From Butyrivibrio sp. MB2005 (GTDB taxonomy: Bacteria > Bacillota > Clostridia > Lachnospirales > Lachnospiraceae): a stretch of DNA of 64,000 nucleotides. Where the stretch lies: contig NZ_KE384157.1 in the NCBI RefSeq assembly GCF_000424285.1, positions 157,167 through 221,166 of the forward strand. Reading direction: 5' to 3'. Below the pieces are notes generated by a model. That model searched no databases. It worked only from the letters and a program-made list of their open reading frames with translations, and was not told the DNA's origin. Positions 55,093 to 62,856 of the stretch are shown here, piece by piece. The stretch's first letter is position 1. Each line of letters opens with the position of its first letter. Made by a program: the position numbers and the translations under genes.

Positions 55093-55122
55093 ATTATATG
55101 CATTCTTGAATCAGAGATTCAA
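55093..55122 (-). promoter_or_regulatory. Promoter of the rubredoxin-like gene
   Basis: On the minus strand TTGAAT (55117-55122), 18 bp, TATAAT (55093-55098). The -35 and spacer lie within a perfect dyad, GCATTCTTGAATC-AGA-GATTCAAGAATGC (55100-55128), a likely operator. Confidence 0.6.
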
Positions 55123-55219
55123 GAATGCCGCAAATAGGCCATTAAAAGTCGACTTCGTCGAAGGGCCTATTTGCCTTTCGTATCATGTTCTCACGAAATC
55201 CGCAGCTAGTGCGGATTTC
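55100..55219. repeat. Three consecutive hairpins upstream of the rubredoxin-like gene
   Basis: Hairpin 1: 13-bp arms at 55100-55112 and 55116-55128. Hairpin 2: CAAATAGGCC (55131-55140) with GGCCTATTTG (55164-55173), inner CGAC-TTC-GTCG. Hairpin 3: GAAATCCGC (55195-55203) with GCGGATTTC (55211-55219). They lie after the GH43 stop in the minus-strand direction. The set resembles the three-hairpin spacer at 34351-34478 in layout but not in overall sequence. Confidence 0.7.
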
Positions 55220-55243
55220 TGTAATTTCATCTAAGAAGTCATA

Positions 55244-56176
55244 CTATTTAAATGCCCTTTTAATCCTCTCATATTCCTCATCAGTAATGCTCATAACAGT
55301 TCCATGTTTAAAGCCGTAAGGGAATGAGAATTCCGCATCGCTTCGTACAAATCTTCCGGTAGAAATATCCTCTGCGACAAATGGAACATATCCCTGTTTA
55401 TCCTTGTCGCTGCCATAGTAATCAAGCATTACGCACCATCTGCCATCGCTTAGTTTGAAGCAGGTAGGGGCTTCGAACTGACCAAGCTCTTCCTTCTCTA
55501 TTTCCTCATCAAAAGCAGGCATTCTCTCGTATTCTCCGATCAGTGAAGTGCTTCTGTGCAGCATGATATGGTTTGGTTCAAAATCACTTTTTATAAATCT
55601 ATAGTAGTAGCCATCTGCATACACAATGTTTGAATCGATGATTCCTGTATCCTTCTTGGAACAGAGAATCTTCGGCTCTGAAAAGGTTTTAAAATCTTTA
55701 GTTTTAGAATAGTAAATAGCTGTATAATCAGGGTCATTGACGTTATTAAAGCTGCTCCAATGAACCATGTAATCGCCATTTTCTTCATCGGCTATTATTT
55801 CTGGTGCCCACACGCAGCCAAAGCTGTCGTCTACAAGCTTTATCAGTTCCTGCTCTGACCAGTGAACAAGGTCCTTGGATTCCCACTTTGATAAATATGG
55901 GCTTCCGTTGTGGTTTACTTCTTTCCAGTCGGAGTGATATCTGGTTGCAAAATTATTGGCAAGGCTAAGATCAGTTGCAAGGATGATAAAGCCGCCTTCC
56001 TTTTTCCTGAAAATAACATGATCTCTAACGCCGCATTCGCCGAGGGTACTGGTTAAAATCGGCTTGCCACCATTTACTTCTTCCCAGTTAAAGCCATCCT
56101 TTGAAAGTCCAAAATAAACCTGCTCGCCGTCAGGAGTGGTCTTTTCTCTAAAATGTACAAATAAATAAGCTCCCAT
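55244..56176 (-). CDS. GH43-like glycosidase (beta-xylosidase/arabinofuranosidase fold)
   Basis: About 310 residues of a five-bladed beta-propeller related to GH43: AYLFVHFREKTTPDGEQVYF, GECGVRDHVIF (His where Pro is common), GCVWAPEIIADEENGDY with WAPE, and LGQFEAPTCFKLSDGRW with the likely acid Glu. No signal peptide. The start is uncertain: ATG at 56176 lies 14 nt from AGGAG, a TTG at 56185 overlaps the HxlR stop and has better spacing, and an ATG at 56203 lacks a site. Coupled to the HxlR gene upstream. Likely acts on arabino- or xylo-oligosaccharides. Confidence 0.82.
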   Translation of the reverse strand: MGAYLFVHFREKTTPDGEQVYFGLSKDGFNWEEVNGGKPILTSTLGECGVRDHVIFRKKEGGFIILATDLSLANNFATRYHSDWKEVNHNGSPYLSKWESKDLVHWSEQELIKLVDDSFGCVWAPEIIADEENGDYMVHWSSFNNVNDPDYTAIYYSKTKDFKTFSEPKILCSKKDTGIIDSNIVYADGYYYRFIKSDFEPNHIMLHRSTSLIGEYERMPAFDEEIEKEELGQFEAPTCFKLSDGRWCVMLDYYGSDKDKQGYVPFVAEDISTGRFVRSDAEFSFPYGFKHGTVMSITDEEYERIKRAFK

Positions 56177-56181
56177 ATTAT

Positions 56182-56538
56182 TCAAAGATTCTCCTCTCCC
56201 CATTTCTTTAACTGAAGAAGAATAGGAACGATGCTCTCAGCCTTCTTAGTTAAAGTATATTCAACCCTTACAGGCATTTCCATGTATTGAATGCGCTCCA
56301 CAAGGCCATCCTCTTCCATTTCCTTAAGAGATGTTGCGAGCATGGTGTTGGTGATGCCAAAGACTCTGCGCCTGAGCTCGCCGTATCTGATGGTGCCTTC
56401 CTTATCCATAACGCACAGGATCATTATCTTCCACTTTCCACCTATAATATCTATTACCTTTTTCAGACCGCAGCCCTTTCCTGCGATGTCCTCACAGAGG
56501 GGTTCATGATCCGGTTTCGAATTTTTCTTAGCTGCCAT
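56182..56538 (-). CDS. HxlR-family transcriptional regulator
   Basis: A 118-residue winged-helix regulator with the family signature CGLKKVIDIIGGKWKIMIL and LRRRVFGITNTMLATSLKEM. Cys 15 and Cys 23 near the N-terminus could sense oxidation or electrophiles, as in YodB/HypR-type members (inference). It is divergent from the thioredoxin operon across 140 bp and co-directional with GH43. It may control both sides. Confidence 0.9.
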   Translation of the reverse strand: MAAKKNSKPDHEPLCEDIAGKGCGLKKVIDIIGGKWKIMILCVMDKEGTIRYGELRRRVFGITNTMLATSLKEMEEDGLVERIQYMEMPVRVEYTLTKKAESIVPILLQLKKWGEENL

Positions 56539-56597
56539 AATCCGCTTCCTTTCACATTACTCAGTTTTTTCTTACCAGGTATATATAATCTGCGTAC

Positions 56598-56625
56598 TTG
56601 ATATAATTTTTATACCACATATACT
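56598..56625 (+). promoter_or_regulatory. Promoter of the thioredoxin operon
   Basis: TTGATA (56598-56603), 16 bp, TATACT (56620-56625), about 54 bp before the trx ATG. A dyad TATAA-TTT-TTATA sits in the spacer and could bind the divergent HxlR protein. Confidence 0.6.
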
Positions 56626-56678
56626 AACATTATCAGAACGATTTAACAATGCTTTTTAAGAAAGGTTAGGTAATAAAA

Positions 56679-57002
56679 ATGGAATATCAGTTCACAAAAG
56701 ACAATTTCAATGAAGAAGTTTTAAACAGCGACATCCCTGTACTCGTAGATTTCTACGCAGACTGGTGCGGCCCCTGCCGTATGATGCTCCCCGTTGTGGA
56801 AGAGATGGCAAAAAAATTCGACGGCAAGGTTAAGGTTGGCAAGGTCAACACAGACAGAGAGCCCAGCCTCGCTGCAGAATATGGCGTAATGAGCATCCCC
56901 AGCTTCGTATTTATCAAGAACGGTAAGGTTGTTGATACAGAAGTGGGCGGAATGCCTGAATCAGTTCTCTCTTCAAAGCTTGATTCTCTTATTTCAGCAT
57001 AA
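56679..57002 (+). CDS. trxA: Thioredoxin
   Basis: A 107-residue thioredoxin with active site DWCGPC (Cys 30, Cys 33), the following RMMLP, the cis-Pro segment MSIPSFVF and C-terminal VGGMPESVLSSKLDSL. Cytoplasmic. It is followed 16 bp later by a ferredoxin and then a membrane Fe-S protein, an unusual operon for thioredoxin that points to a ferredoxin-linked thiol route rather than the NADPH route. Confidence 0.95.
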   Translation: MEYQFTKDNFNEEVLNSDIPVLVDFYADWCGPCRMMLPVVEEMAKKFDGKVKVGKVNTDREPSLAAEYGVMSIPSFVFIKNGKVVDTEVGGMPESVLSSKLDSLISA

Positions 57003-57018
57003 TAGTCGGGAGAAAAAG

Positions 57019-57225
57019 ATGATCAGAAAAAACGCGGTAGTAGATAAAGATATTTGCGTAAGCTGCGGGGCATGTATGGAAGCATGCCCCGTAGGCGCCA
57101 TAAAAACCATTAACGGATGCTATGCGGATGTGGATGCAGCTAAATGTGTAGGCTGCGGACTCTGCAGCAGGACCTGCCCCACAGGATGCATCACACTGAT
57201 AGAAAGATTGGACATGAAAAAATGA
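57019..57225 (+). CDS. 2[4Fe-4S] ferredoxin
   Basis: A 68-residue ferredoxin with two cluster motifs, CVSCGACMEACPVGA and CVGCGLCSRTCPTG. The ATG at 57019 follows GGGAG. It overlaps the next gene by 4 bp (ATGA), so ferredoxin and membrane protein are made together. It likely passes electrons between the membrane Fe-S protein and a soluble partner such as the thioredoxin system. Confidence 0.95.
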   Translation: MIRKNAVVDKDICVSCGACMEACPVGAIKTINGCYADVDAAKCVGCGLCSRTCPTGCITLIERLDMKK

Positions 57226-57791
57226 AAAAGAAACACTGGTACGACTATTTGTGGATATGGCCCATCATTTATTTTTCACTGGGCTTTTTCAATATTTTGT
57301 TCGCATGGCTTGGAATGATCGATTTTATTGTTCCGATCATAGTAGCTTCAGTTGGCGGCGGCAAAGCCTTCTGTAACAGATACTGCGGCAGAGGTAAGCT
57401 TTTTGCCATAATCCCGAGAGCTCTTAAAATGAAAAACAGGAAGGTTGCTCCTGCCTGGATGTACAGCAAATATTTCAGATACGGGTTCCTTGCATTTTTC
57501 ATGACAATGTTCGGTAACATGATCTATCAGACTTACCTTGTTTATGGCGGCGCATCTCTTAAGACAGTGGTGAAGCTGTTCTGGACCTTTAAGGTACCCT
57601 GGCAGTGGGCATATACCGTAACAGGTGTCCCTGCATGGATTACTCAGTTCAGCTATGGCTTCTACAGTCTCATGCTGACATCAACCCTCATCGGTCTTGT
57701 TGTAATGGCTCTTTATCGTCCGCGAACATGGTGCGCTTTTTGTCCCATGGGCACCATGACTCAGGGAATTTGCAAGATAAAAAATCATTAA
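57222..57791 (+). CDS. Membrane Fe-S protein (NapH/NosR-like, Fer4_5 family)
   Basis: A 189-residue protein with about four to five membrane helices and two cytoplasmic Cys motifs, CNRYCGRGKLF and WCAFCPMGTMTQGIC, the signature of the NapH/RdxA type. It starts with MKKKHWYDYLW inside the ferredoxin stop (ATGA). In nitrate and nitrous-oxide systems such proteins carry electrons across the membrane; here no such reductase is present, so the partner is probably the ferredoxin/thioredoxin pair. Confidence 0.85.
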   Translation: MKKKHWYDYLWIWPIIYFSLGFFNILFAWLGMIDFIVPIIVASVGGGKAFCNRYCGRGKLFAIIPRALKMKNRKVAPAWMYSKYFRYGFLAFFMTMFGNMIYQTYLVYGGASLKTVVKLFWTFKVPWQWAYTVTGVPAWITQFSYGFYSLMLTSTLIGLVVMALYRPRTWCAFCPMGTMTQGICKIKNH

Positions 57792-57828
57792 CCCGGCGCT
57801 CTGAAAATTGAATATATTTTCAACTTTT

Positions 57829-57857
57829 TTGTGCAGGCCACACCTCGAATGTGATAA
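57829..57857 (+). promoter_or_regulatory. Candidate promoter of the degV-like gene
   Basis: TTGTGC (57829-57834), 17 bp, TGATAA (57852-57857), about 42 bp before the GTG start. An A/T-rich dyad TTGAA-TATATT-TTCAA precedes it. Confidence 0.45.
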
Positions 57858-57898
57858 ACTATCAAAGGATAAATTAATGACATTCGGAGGAAAAAGCC

Positions 57899-58762
57899 GT
57901 GAGTTTTTATGTATTTGCAGACGGATGTGCAAATCTTCCAAAACAGCTTTTAGATGGTATAACTCTTTTACCATGCAGTTACCTTGTTAATGATGAATTA
58001 GTTACTTATACAGGAGACATTGAGGACTTTGATGGTCACGCCTACTATGAAGGTCTGAAAAACGGCGATAAGATCAAAACAAGCCTCCTTAATACTGCTC
58101 TGTTTCTAGATCACTTTACTCCCATCGCCAAGGATGGCGGTGAGATAATCTACATAGCCATGAGCTCAGGAATCAGCGGAACCTACAATGCCGCTATCGC
58201 AGCAGCCGATGAGCTGATGGAGGAATATCCTGACTGTTTCATCCATATCGTTGATTCTCACGGATGTGGTTTTGGTAATGGAATTCTGGCACTTAAAGCA
58301 GCAAAGCTAAGCAAAGACGGTGTGGACTGCAGAGAGGCCGCAAAAATACTCGATGAAGCTGTACCTCACGCCTGCCAGTATTTCACAGTTGATGACCTCA
58401 ACTTCCTTAAAAACACAGGACGCGTAAGTGGCGTTACCGCACAGATCGGTACCATACTTAATATCAAACCTATTCTGTTTGGTGACAGCATAGGACATAT
58501 CATCTCCTGCGATAAAGTACGAGGCCGCAAGAATGCCGTAAAGGCTATCCTCCGTAAATACTCTGAAAAGAGAATGGATACTGATGATCAGACTGTATGC
58601 ATCTCCCACGGCGATTGCCTTGATGATGCCAATCAGCTGGCTGAAATGGTCAAGGAAGTTAACCCTGCTGCCAACATCACGATTTGTCAGCACGAGCCCT
58701 TCTCAGGAGCGCATGTAGGTCCGGGAATGCTGGGGCTGTTCTTCTGGGGCAAGGAGCGATAA
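57899..58762 (+). CDS. DegV-family fatty-acid-binding protein
   Basis: A 287-residue protein of the DegV fold: DGCANLPKQLL at the N-terminus, KTSLLNTALFLDHFTP, IAMSSGISGTYNAA, VDSHGCGFGNGILAL and the typical LKNTGRVSGVTAQIGTILNI-KPIL segment. DegV proteins bind a fatty acid in a deep pocket and can serve as FakB-type partners of fatty acid kinase. Start is GTG with CGGAGG at 9 nt. Single gene with its own terminator. Confidence 0.93.
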   Translation: MSFYVFADGCANLPKQLLDGITLLPCSYLVNDELVTYTGDIEDFDGHAYYEGLKNGDKIKTSLLNTALFLDHFTPIAKDGGEIIYIAMSSGISGTYNAAIAAADELMEEYPDCFIHIVDSHGCGFGNGILALKAAKLSKDGVDCREAAKILDEAVPHACQYFTVDDLNFLKNTGRVSGVTAQIGTILNIKPILFGDSIGHIISCDKVRGRKNAVKAILRKYSEKRMDTDDQTVCISHGDCLDDANQLAEMVKEVNPAANITICQHEPFSGAHVGPGMLGLFFWGKER

Positions 58763-58779
58763 AAGATTATATGAATTAT

Positions 58780-58826
58780 AAAACCGTCGCCGGATTGTAT
58801 TTTACAATTGGCGACGGTTTTCTTTT
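58780..58826. terminator. Bidirectional terminator between degV-like and lipoprotein genes
   Basis: AAAACCGTCGCC (58780-58791) pairs perfectly with GGCGACGGTTTT (58810-58821), with an inner ATTGTA/TACAAT extension. The plus strand continues CTTTT; the minus strand has TTTT then ATAATTC. It serves both convergent genes. Confidence 0.9.
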
Positions 58827-58832
58827 AGCTTC

Positions 58833-60791
58833 CTACTTTACAAATGTTGATCTTTGCGGTGTTCTGCCTGTAATCTGTCCTATAGGCCAGATTACTTCTT
58901 TTCCAGATTTATATCTTACAATAAGATTTGTAACAGGCATTCCTTCAGGAACGGTTACTATGTAGCTCATGGGATTGTTTTTGGAAAATTCCTGCACTGC
59001 ACTGTTTCCATTGCTGCTACCAGTTTCACCCTGTTCTGCGTCTTCAAGGCCCACCTTTGCATAGTCAGAAAGTGGAACTACCGTAAGCTCATCCAAAGCA
59101 CCTTCCACATAGGTGTCCGGCTCAGGTATCAGTTCCTTTATAAAATCAGGTGCATTAACTATCACAAATGCTCCATCATCTTCAGCAGCTTCCTGCCTAA
59201 ACTCTCTCCACAAGCTGCTCTTGTCATAACTAAGAAGGAATCTGAAATAGTCAAACATGGGCTTATCCACAAGCTCGTACTCGAATTCTTCAGTAAACTC
59301 TTCTTCCTGCTCTCCGTTTATGATCCAGCAGTTAGCCTTTATAATATCTCCATCTCCAAACTCAAGACCGTAAACTTCTCCTTCCTGAACGCTTCCTACA
59401 AAGTTGCCCCAAACATCAAATATCTCGTTATATCTTGAATAGATTAAAGTTGAAAGGTCGTCGTCCTTCCAGGTGAGGTTTGCTCCTAAAATATCGAAAA
59501 CAAACTCCCCTCTGTAAATGCTGTAGAATGCATAGCAGCTGTAGTGTGGATTCACATGGCACTCAACCATTATGAAATCGCCCACCTTCTGGCACCCGGT
59601 TATAGCCGTGGATGCGGGAACAATATCCTGAATCTTGAAGGATGCTGCGCCGTAGTAAAATGTCGTAGAATCAAAGCTGTACTCATGCTCTAAATTAGCC
59701 AGCTCGTACATTCCAAAATAGCTTCTGTCCACCTCTTCAATCCCCGATATTTTTCCCTGAGAATCAGTGGTTACATGATAAACGTAGAGAGGTCTGTTTT
59801 CGAATCTCTTCTCGTTAAAAAAGTACTCTGTGCCGGCATCGCCATCTATCTCATAGCTTCTTACACTGAGGTCGTCCACCTCGCCAAAATATGCACCCCT
59901 GAAGGCTCTGTCAGTGTATTCCTCAAAGGTATCAAATTCGTAGGGCTCCATCCTCTGAAGTTCAACCTTTTTACCATCCTGACCTCTCCCCCAGGCAAAG
60001 GCATAAAATTCCTCACCCTTCTCCGGTTCGAAGTCACCTGCTTTATCATTTTCTCTGTAAAAAAGCCAGTCCGAGGACCAGTTATCAAAATCAGCATAAT
60101 CGCTGGTGTTAAATACACTTATGGAAATCCAGGTATCTCCGTTTCCAAGCTCTGTGAGATATAAATAATCTTTTCCCTCTGCGATACCTATATGGAAAAG
60201 ACCGCTGGTATCAGCACTGTCATCAATACCCTGGTCTGATTCCGGAAGAAAATCTCCTATCTTATCTAAATGAATAGTGTATTTATCAGGGTTCTCTCCC
60301 TCTGCATCGCTCTTTTCAAAAGTAATGTGGCCATCGCAGCTTACACCATCGGAGAGTCTGGTAAAGTTAAGATCACCATTTTCTTTGAAAGTGATGGTTG
60401 CAAAATCTTTACCGGTATCATTATTCAGCATTGTCCACTCGCCTGCGACAAATGCGTTGATGTCATTAGATGTCTTAAGGCTTACAGTCTCTGCGCCTGA
60501 TGAATTTGAAGCTTCATTGTCTGTGCCATCTGAATTTGCACTATCAGTTTCCATGCTCTCATCACCTGCATCATCAGTTGTTGCAGATTCTTCGTTCTCC
60601 GAAGAACTGTCGCTGGCTGAGTCCTGATCTGAGATAGCATCTCTGTCTTCTGTCACTACGTCTGACTGCGTCCCATCATTTTGCTCAGACTGCTGCCCAC
60701 TGTTTTTTGCAGTATTGGTACAGCCATTTAACAGATAAATAGCAACAGCCAGTATTCCTATCCTTATCAGCACTGCCTTTTTCTTATTCAT
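58833..60791 (-). CDS. Large lipoprotein of unknown function (acidic linker)
   Basis: A 652-residue lipoprotein: MNKKK, a hydrophobic stretch, lipobox LNGC (Cys 24), then a Ser/Asp/Glu/Thr-rich linker to about residue 105, followed by beta-rich sequence with many Trp, Tyr and acidic residues (WTMLNNDTGKDFATITFKEN). The last part includes PMSYIVTVPEGMPVTNLIVR. I do not recognise a named domain. It is third in a row of lipoproteins with the same linker style, so a common surface role is likely. Confidence 0.7.
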   Translation of the reverse strand: MNKKKAVLIRIGILAVAIYLLNGCTNTAKNSGQQSEQNDGTQSDVVTEDRDAISDQDSASDSSSENEESATTDDAGDESMETDSANSDGTDNEASNSSGAETVSLKTSNDINAFVAGEWTMLNNDTGKDFATITFKENGDLNFTRLSDGVSCDGHITFEKSDAEGENPDKYTIHLDKIGDFLPESDQGIDDSADTSGLFHIGIAEGKDYLYLTELGNGDTWISISVFNTSDYADFDNWSSDWLFYRENDKAGDFEPEKGEEFYAFAWGRGQDGKKVELQRMEPYEFDTFEEYTDRAFRGAYFGEVDDLSVRSYEIDGDAGTEYFFNEKRFENRPLYVYHVTTDSQGKISGIEEVDRSYFGMYELANLEHEYSFDSTTFYYGAASFKIQDIVPASTAITGCQKVGDFIMVECHVNPHYSCYAFYSIYRGEFVFDILGANLTWKDDDLSTLIYSRYNEIFDVWGNFVGSVQEGEVYGLEFGDGDIIKANCWIINGEQEEEFTEEFEYELVDKPMFDYFRFLLSYDKSSLWREFRQEAAEDDGAFVIVNAPDFIKELIPEPDTYVEGALDELTVVPLSDYAKVGLEDAEQGETGSSNGNSAVQEFSKNNPMSYIVTVPEGMPVTNLIVRYKSGKEVIWPIGQITGRTPQRSTFVK

Positions 60792-60838
60792 AATATTCCC
60801 CTCAAAAACTTCATTAAGTAAAAAGCGCCTCTAATTTA

Positions 60839-60886
60839 CACAGAGCCCGGCACTAAACCTATCTCTGTGATTTAATGCCGGCACTC
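60839..60886. repeat. Two mutually exclusive hairpins between lipoprotein genes
   Basis: CACAGAG (60839-60845) can pair with CTCTGTG (60863-60869). Alternatively CCGGCA (60847-60852) with TGCCGG (60876-60881), plus TAAA/TTTA and GAG/CTC, can pair. The arms overlap, so only one can form. A T-run follows on the plus strand only; for the minus-strand genes this could be an attenuator. Confidence 0.4.
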
Positions 60887-60893
60887 ATCTTTT

Positions 60894-62774
60894 TTATTTT
60901 TTAATCGAATACAAATACTCAGTATTGTAAGTTATAACGTATAGCTGATCCTCCTGCGGAACAAAATAGTAAGGCGCAGACTTAACCTTGATCTGCTTCT
61001 GAGTCTTACCGTTTTTCTTGTTAAGGATATAAATGTAGTCAGGTTCATCAGTAAAGCCATAGCCGCAGATAATACTGTCACCTTCAAAAACAAAATTGTG
61101 GGATCCGCAAACCTGATCTTCACTTCTCCAAAGTGTTTCGCCGGTGGTGGTGTCTATTGCCACAATGTAGGATTTATGCGGATTCGCTGCAGCATAGGTT
61201 CTGTGTCCCAAAGCCACGTAAAGAATGCCATCCTTTACTTCCGCATAATCAATTCCGGGCTCAGTGAAGTCCGCGAACAAGCCTGTACCCTGATCCGGCG
61301 GAGTTATAAATTCATCAAAATAGAAAATACCGCACAAAGTCTGGTCCACATGATTGTATACAGTCAAGGAAAGCTCGCCGCCTTCAGCATTATTGATAGC
61401 ACTGTAGTTGTAGGTATCATCTGTATAGGGCAAAGTATTTGGAAGTCTTATTCCCTTTTCCGCAGCCCATTTGTCTTCATCTATCCAGTCTGTGGTGTAG
61501 GATGAAAGTTCCTTCAGCTCAAAAGAAGGAGTTCCGGGATCAGTATCTATGCCCTCAGCGCACCATGCACTCCAACCGGGATTATGTACTGTTGCGTGAT
61601 ACCACCAGTCTTCACCGCCGCTTTCCTCAAACAGTATATCCTCTTCGCGCTTAAGAACTTTTTTCTCCGTAGGTGCTATAGTGGAAGCATCAATGATTTC
61701 CTTATCCTCTTCCTTAAGCTCTCTTGCAATCTCCGCAATAACAGGAATTTCTACGCCTTCGTAGTTATTATAGGTATCTGTAAAAAACTCAGGATAATCA
61801 GCAAACTTAAGCTTAACCGACTGGGTTCCTATAGCATAGCTGCCCATGGCATAATCTTCAAAATTCAGCACGATTCCATCATAATCAATGACCCAAGCCA
61901 GCATTCTCGCATTATTTTTATATCTATCAGGGATTCCGGAAATTAGATTCTCCTTATCAGTACCCAGCTCGCCAAAATAATCCTTAAGATCATCATTTTG
62001 TTTTATAAGCTCATCTACGATAACCTCAGGAAGTCCGTCGGTCTTTTTCACAACATCTTCAAACTGAATGCTCTCACCTGTTACGGGATCAAAATTGTAG
62101 CCTGTAAAGCCTGTGACGCCGTGAGCTCCTGCCATGTATGTGTAATCTGACATTAAAAATGAGACTACTTTGCTGTCGGATCTGACGGGATACATATCAT
62201 GGTCACTTTCAAAGCCCACGCCCCATCCATTTTCGAAAACGTCATTTATATCAGCTATATTATCAGAGAAAAAGCTGCTTACGTCTGCCTTTAGGGCATC
62301 GCTTGTATTATCCAGTGCTTCCTGAAGCTTTGGATATTTGTCTTTTACATTTTTTTCAAGGGTAATTGTATAGTAATTGCCACTGGCTATACCGGTATAA
62401 TCCCTGGAAAGCTCCATGGGAAAATTCTTGAAGGTATAGTCAATGCTTTCCAATTGTTCTGTGGATGAAGCAGAATCGCTCTCAGAATCAGAAGCAGATG
62501 CATCTTCAGCAGAAGCTTCACCGGCACTGGAATCTGATTCGTCTGATGCATCTGTGTTATCAGCGCTGTTCGATGCGCCTGCATCTTCATCACTCTTTTT
62601 TGTGGGTGCCCCGGTTCCATCGTCTGTGCTTTCAGCACTCTGCTGAGCCCGGTCATCAGTTCCTGCGCCTGACTGCTTAGACTCATTTTTTCCGCAGCCA
62701 AAAGTCAGCACAAGTGAACCTGCCATAGCTAATGCCAGAATTCTTTTAAGAAAAAGATTTCTCCCTTTGTACAT
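60894..62774 (-). CDS. Lipoprotein with a RsiV/DUF3298-like domain and PQQ-type propeller repeats
   Basis: A 626-residue lipoprotein with lipobox TFGC (near Cys 27) and an acidic Ser/Asp/Ala linker to about residue 110. The next domain (YTITLEKNVKDKYPKLQEAL; YMAGAHGVTGFTGYNFDPVT) resembles the RsiV/PdaC DUF3298 region. The C-terminal part has blade-like repeats (YIVAIDTTTGETLWRSEDQV; YIYILNKKNGKTQKQIKV) of a PQQ-type beta-propeller. GAGGAGGG precedes the ATG. Likely a surface protein that binds peptide, glycan or wall material; the ligand is unknown. Confidence 0.72.
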   Translation of the reverse strand: MYKGRNLFLKRILALAMAGSLVLTFGCGKNESKQSGAGTDDRAQQSAESTDDGTGAPTKKSDEDAGASNSADNTDASDESDSSAGEASAEDASASDSESDSASSTEQLESIDYTFKNFPMELSRDYTGIASGNYYTITLEKNVKDKYPKLQEALDNTSDALKADVSSFFSDNIADINDVFENGWGVGFESDHDMYPVRSDSKVVSFLMSDYTYMAGAHGVTGFTGYNFDPVTGESIQFEDVVKKTDGLPEVIVDELIKQNDDLKDYFGELGTDKENLISGIPDRYKNNARMLAWVIDYDGIVLNFEDYAMGSYAIGTQSVKLKFADYPEFFTDTYNNYEGVEIPVIAEIARELKEEDKEIIDASTIAPTEKKVLKREEDILFEESGGEDWWYHATVHNPGWSAWCAEGIDTDPGTPSFELKELSSYTTDWIDEDKWAAEKGIRLPNTLPYTDDTYNYSAINNAEGGELSLTVYNHVDQTLCGIFYFDEFITPPDQGTGLFADFTEPGIDYAEVKDGILYVALGHRTYAAANPHKSYIVAIDTTTGETLWRSEDQVCGSHNFVFEGDSIICGYGFTDEPDYIYILNKKNGKTQKQIKVKSAPYYFVPQEDQLYVITYNTEYLYSIKK

Positions 62775-62789
62775 TTTCCCTCCTCATAA

Positions 62790-62809
62790 GACACTGATAT
62801 CGCAGTGTC
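62790..62809. repeat. Short hairpin upstream of the second lipoprotein gene
   Basis: GACACTG (62790-62796) pairs with CAGTGTC (62803-62809). It lies in the 82-bp gap after the third lipoprotein gene and lacks a U-tract. Confidence 0.4.
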
Positions 62810-62856
62810 GTCTGCAAACGTGAATTACCACGATGTGCCTTTTAATACATAACAGC

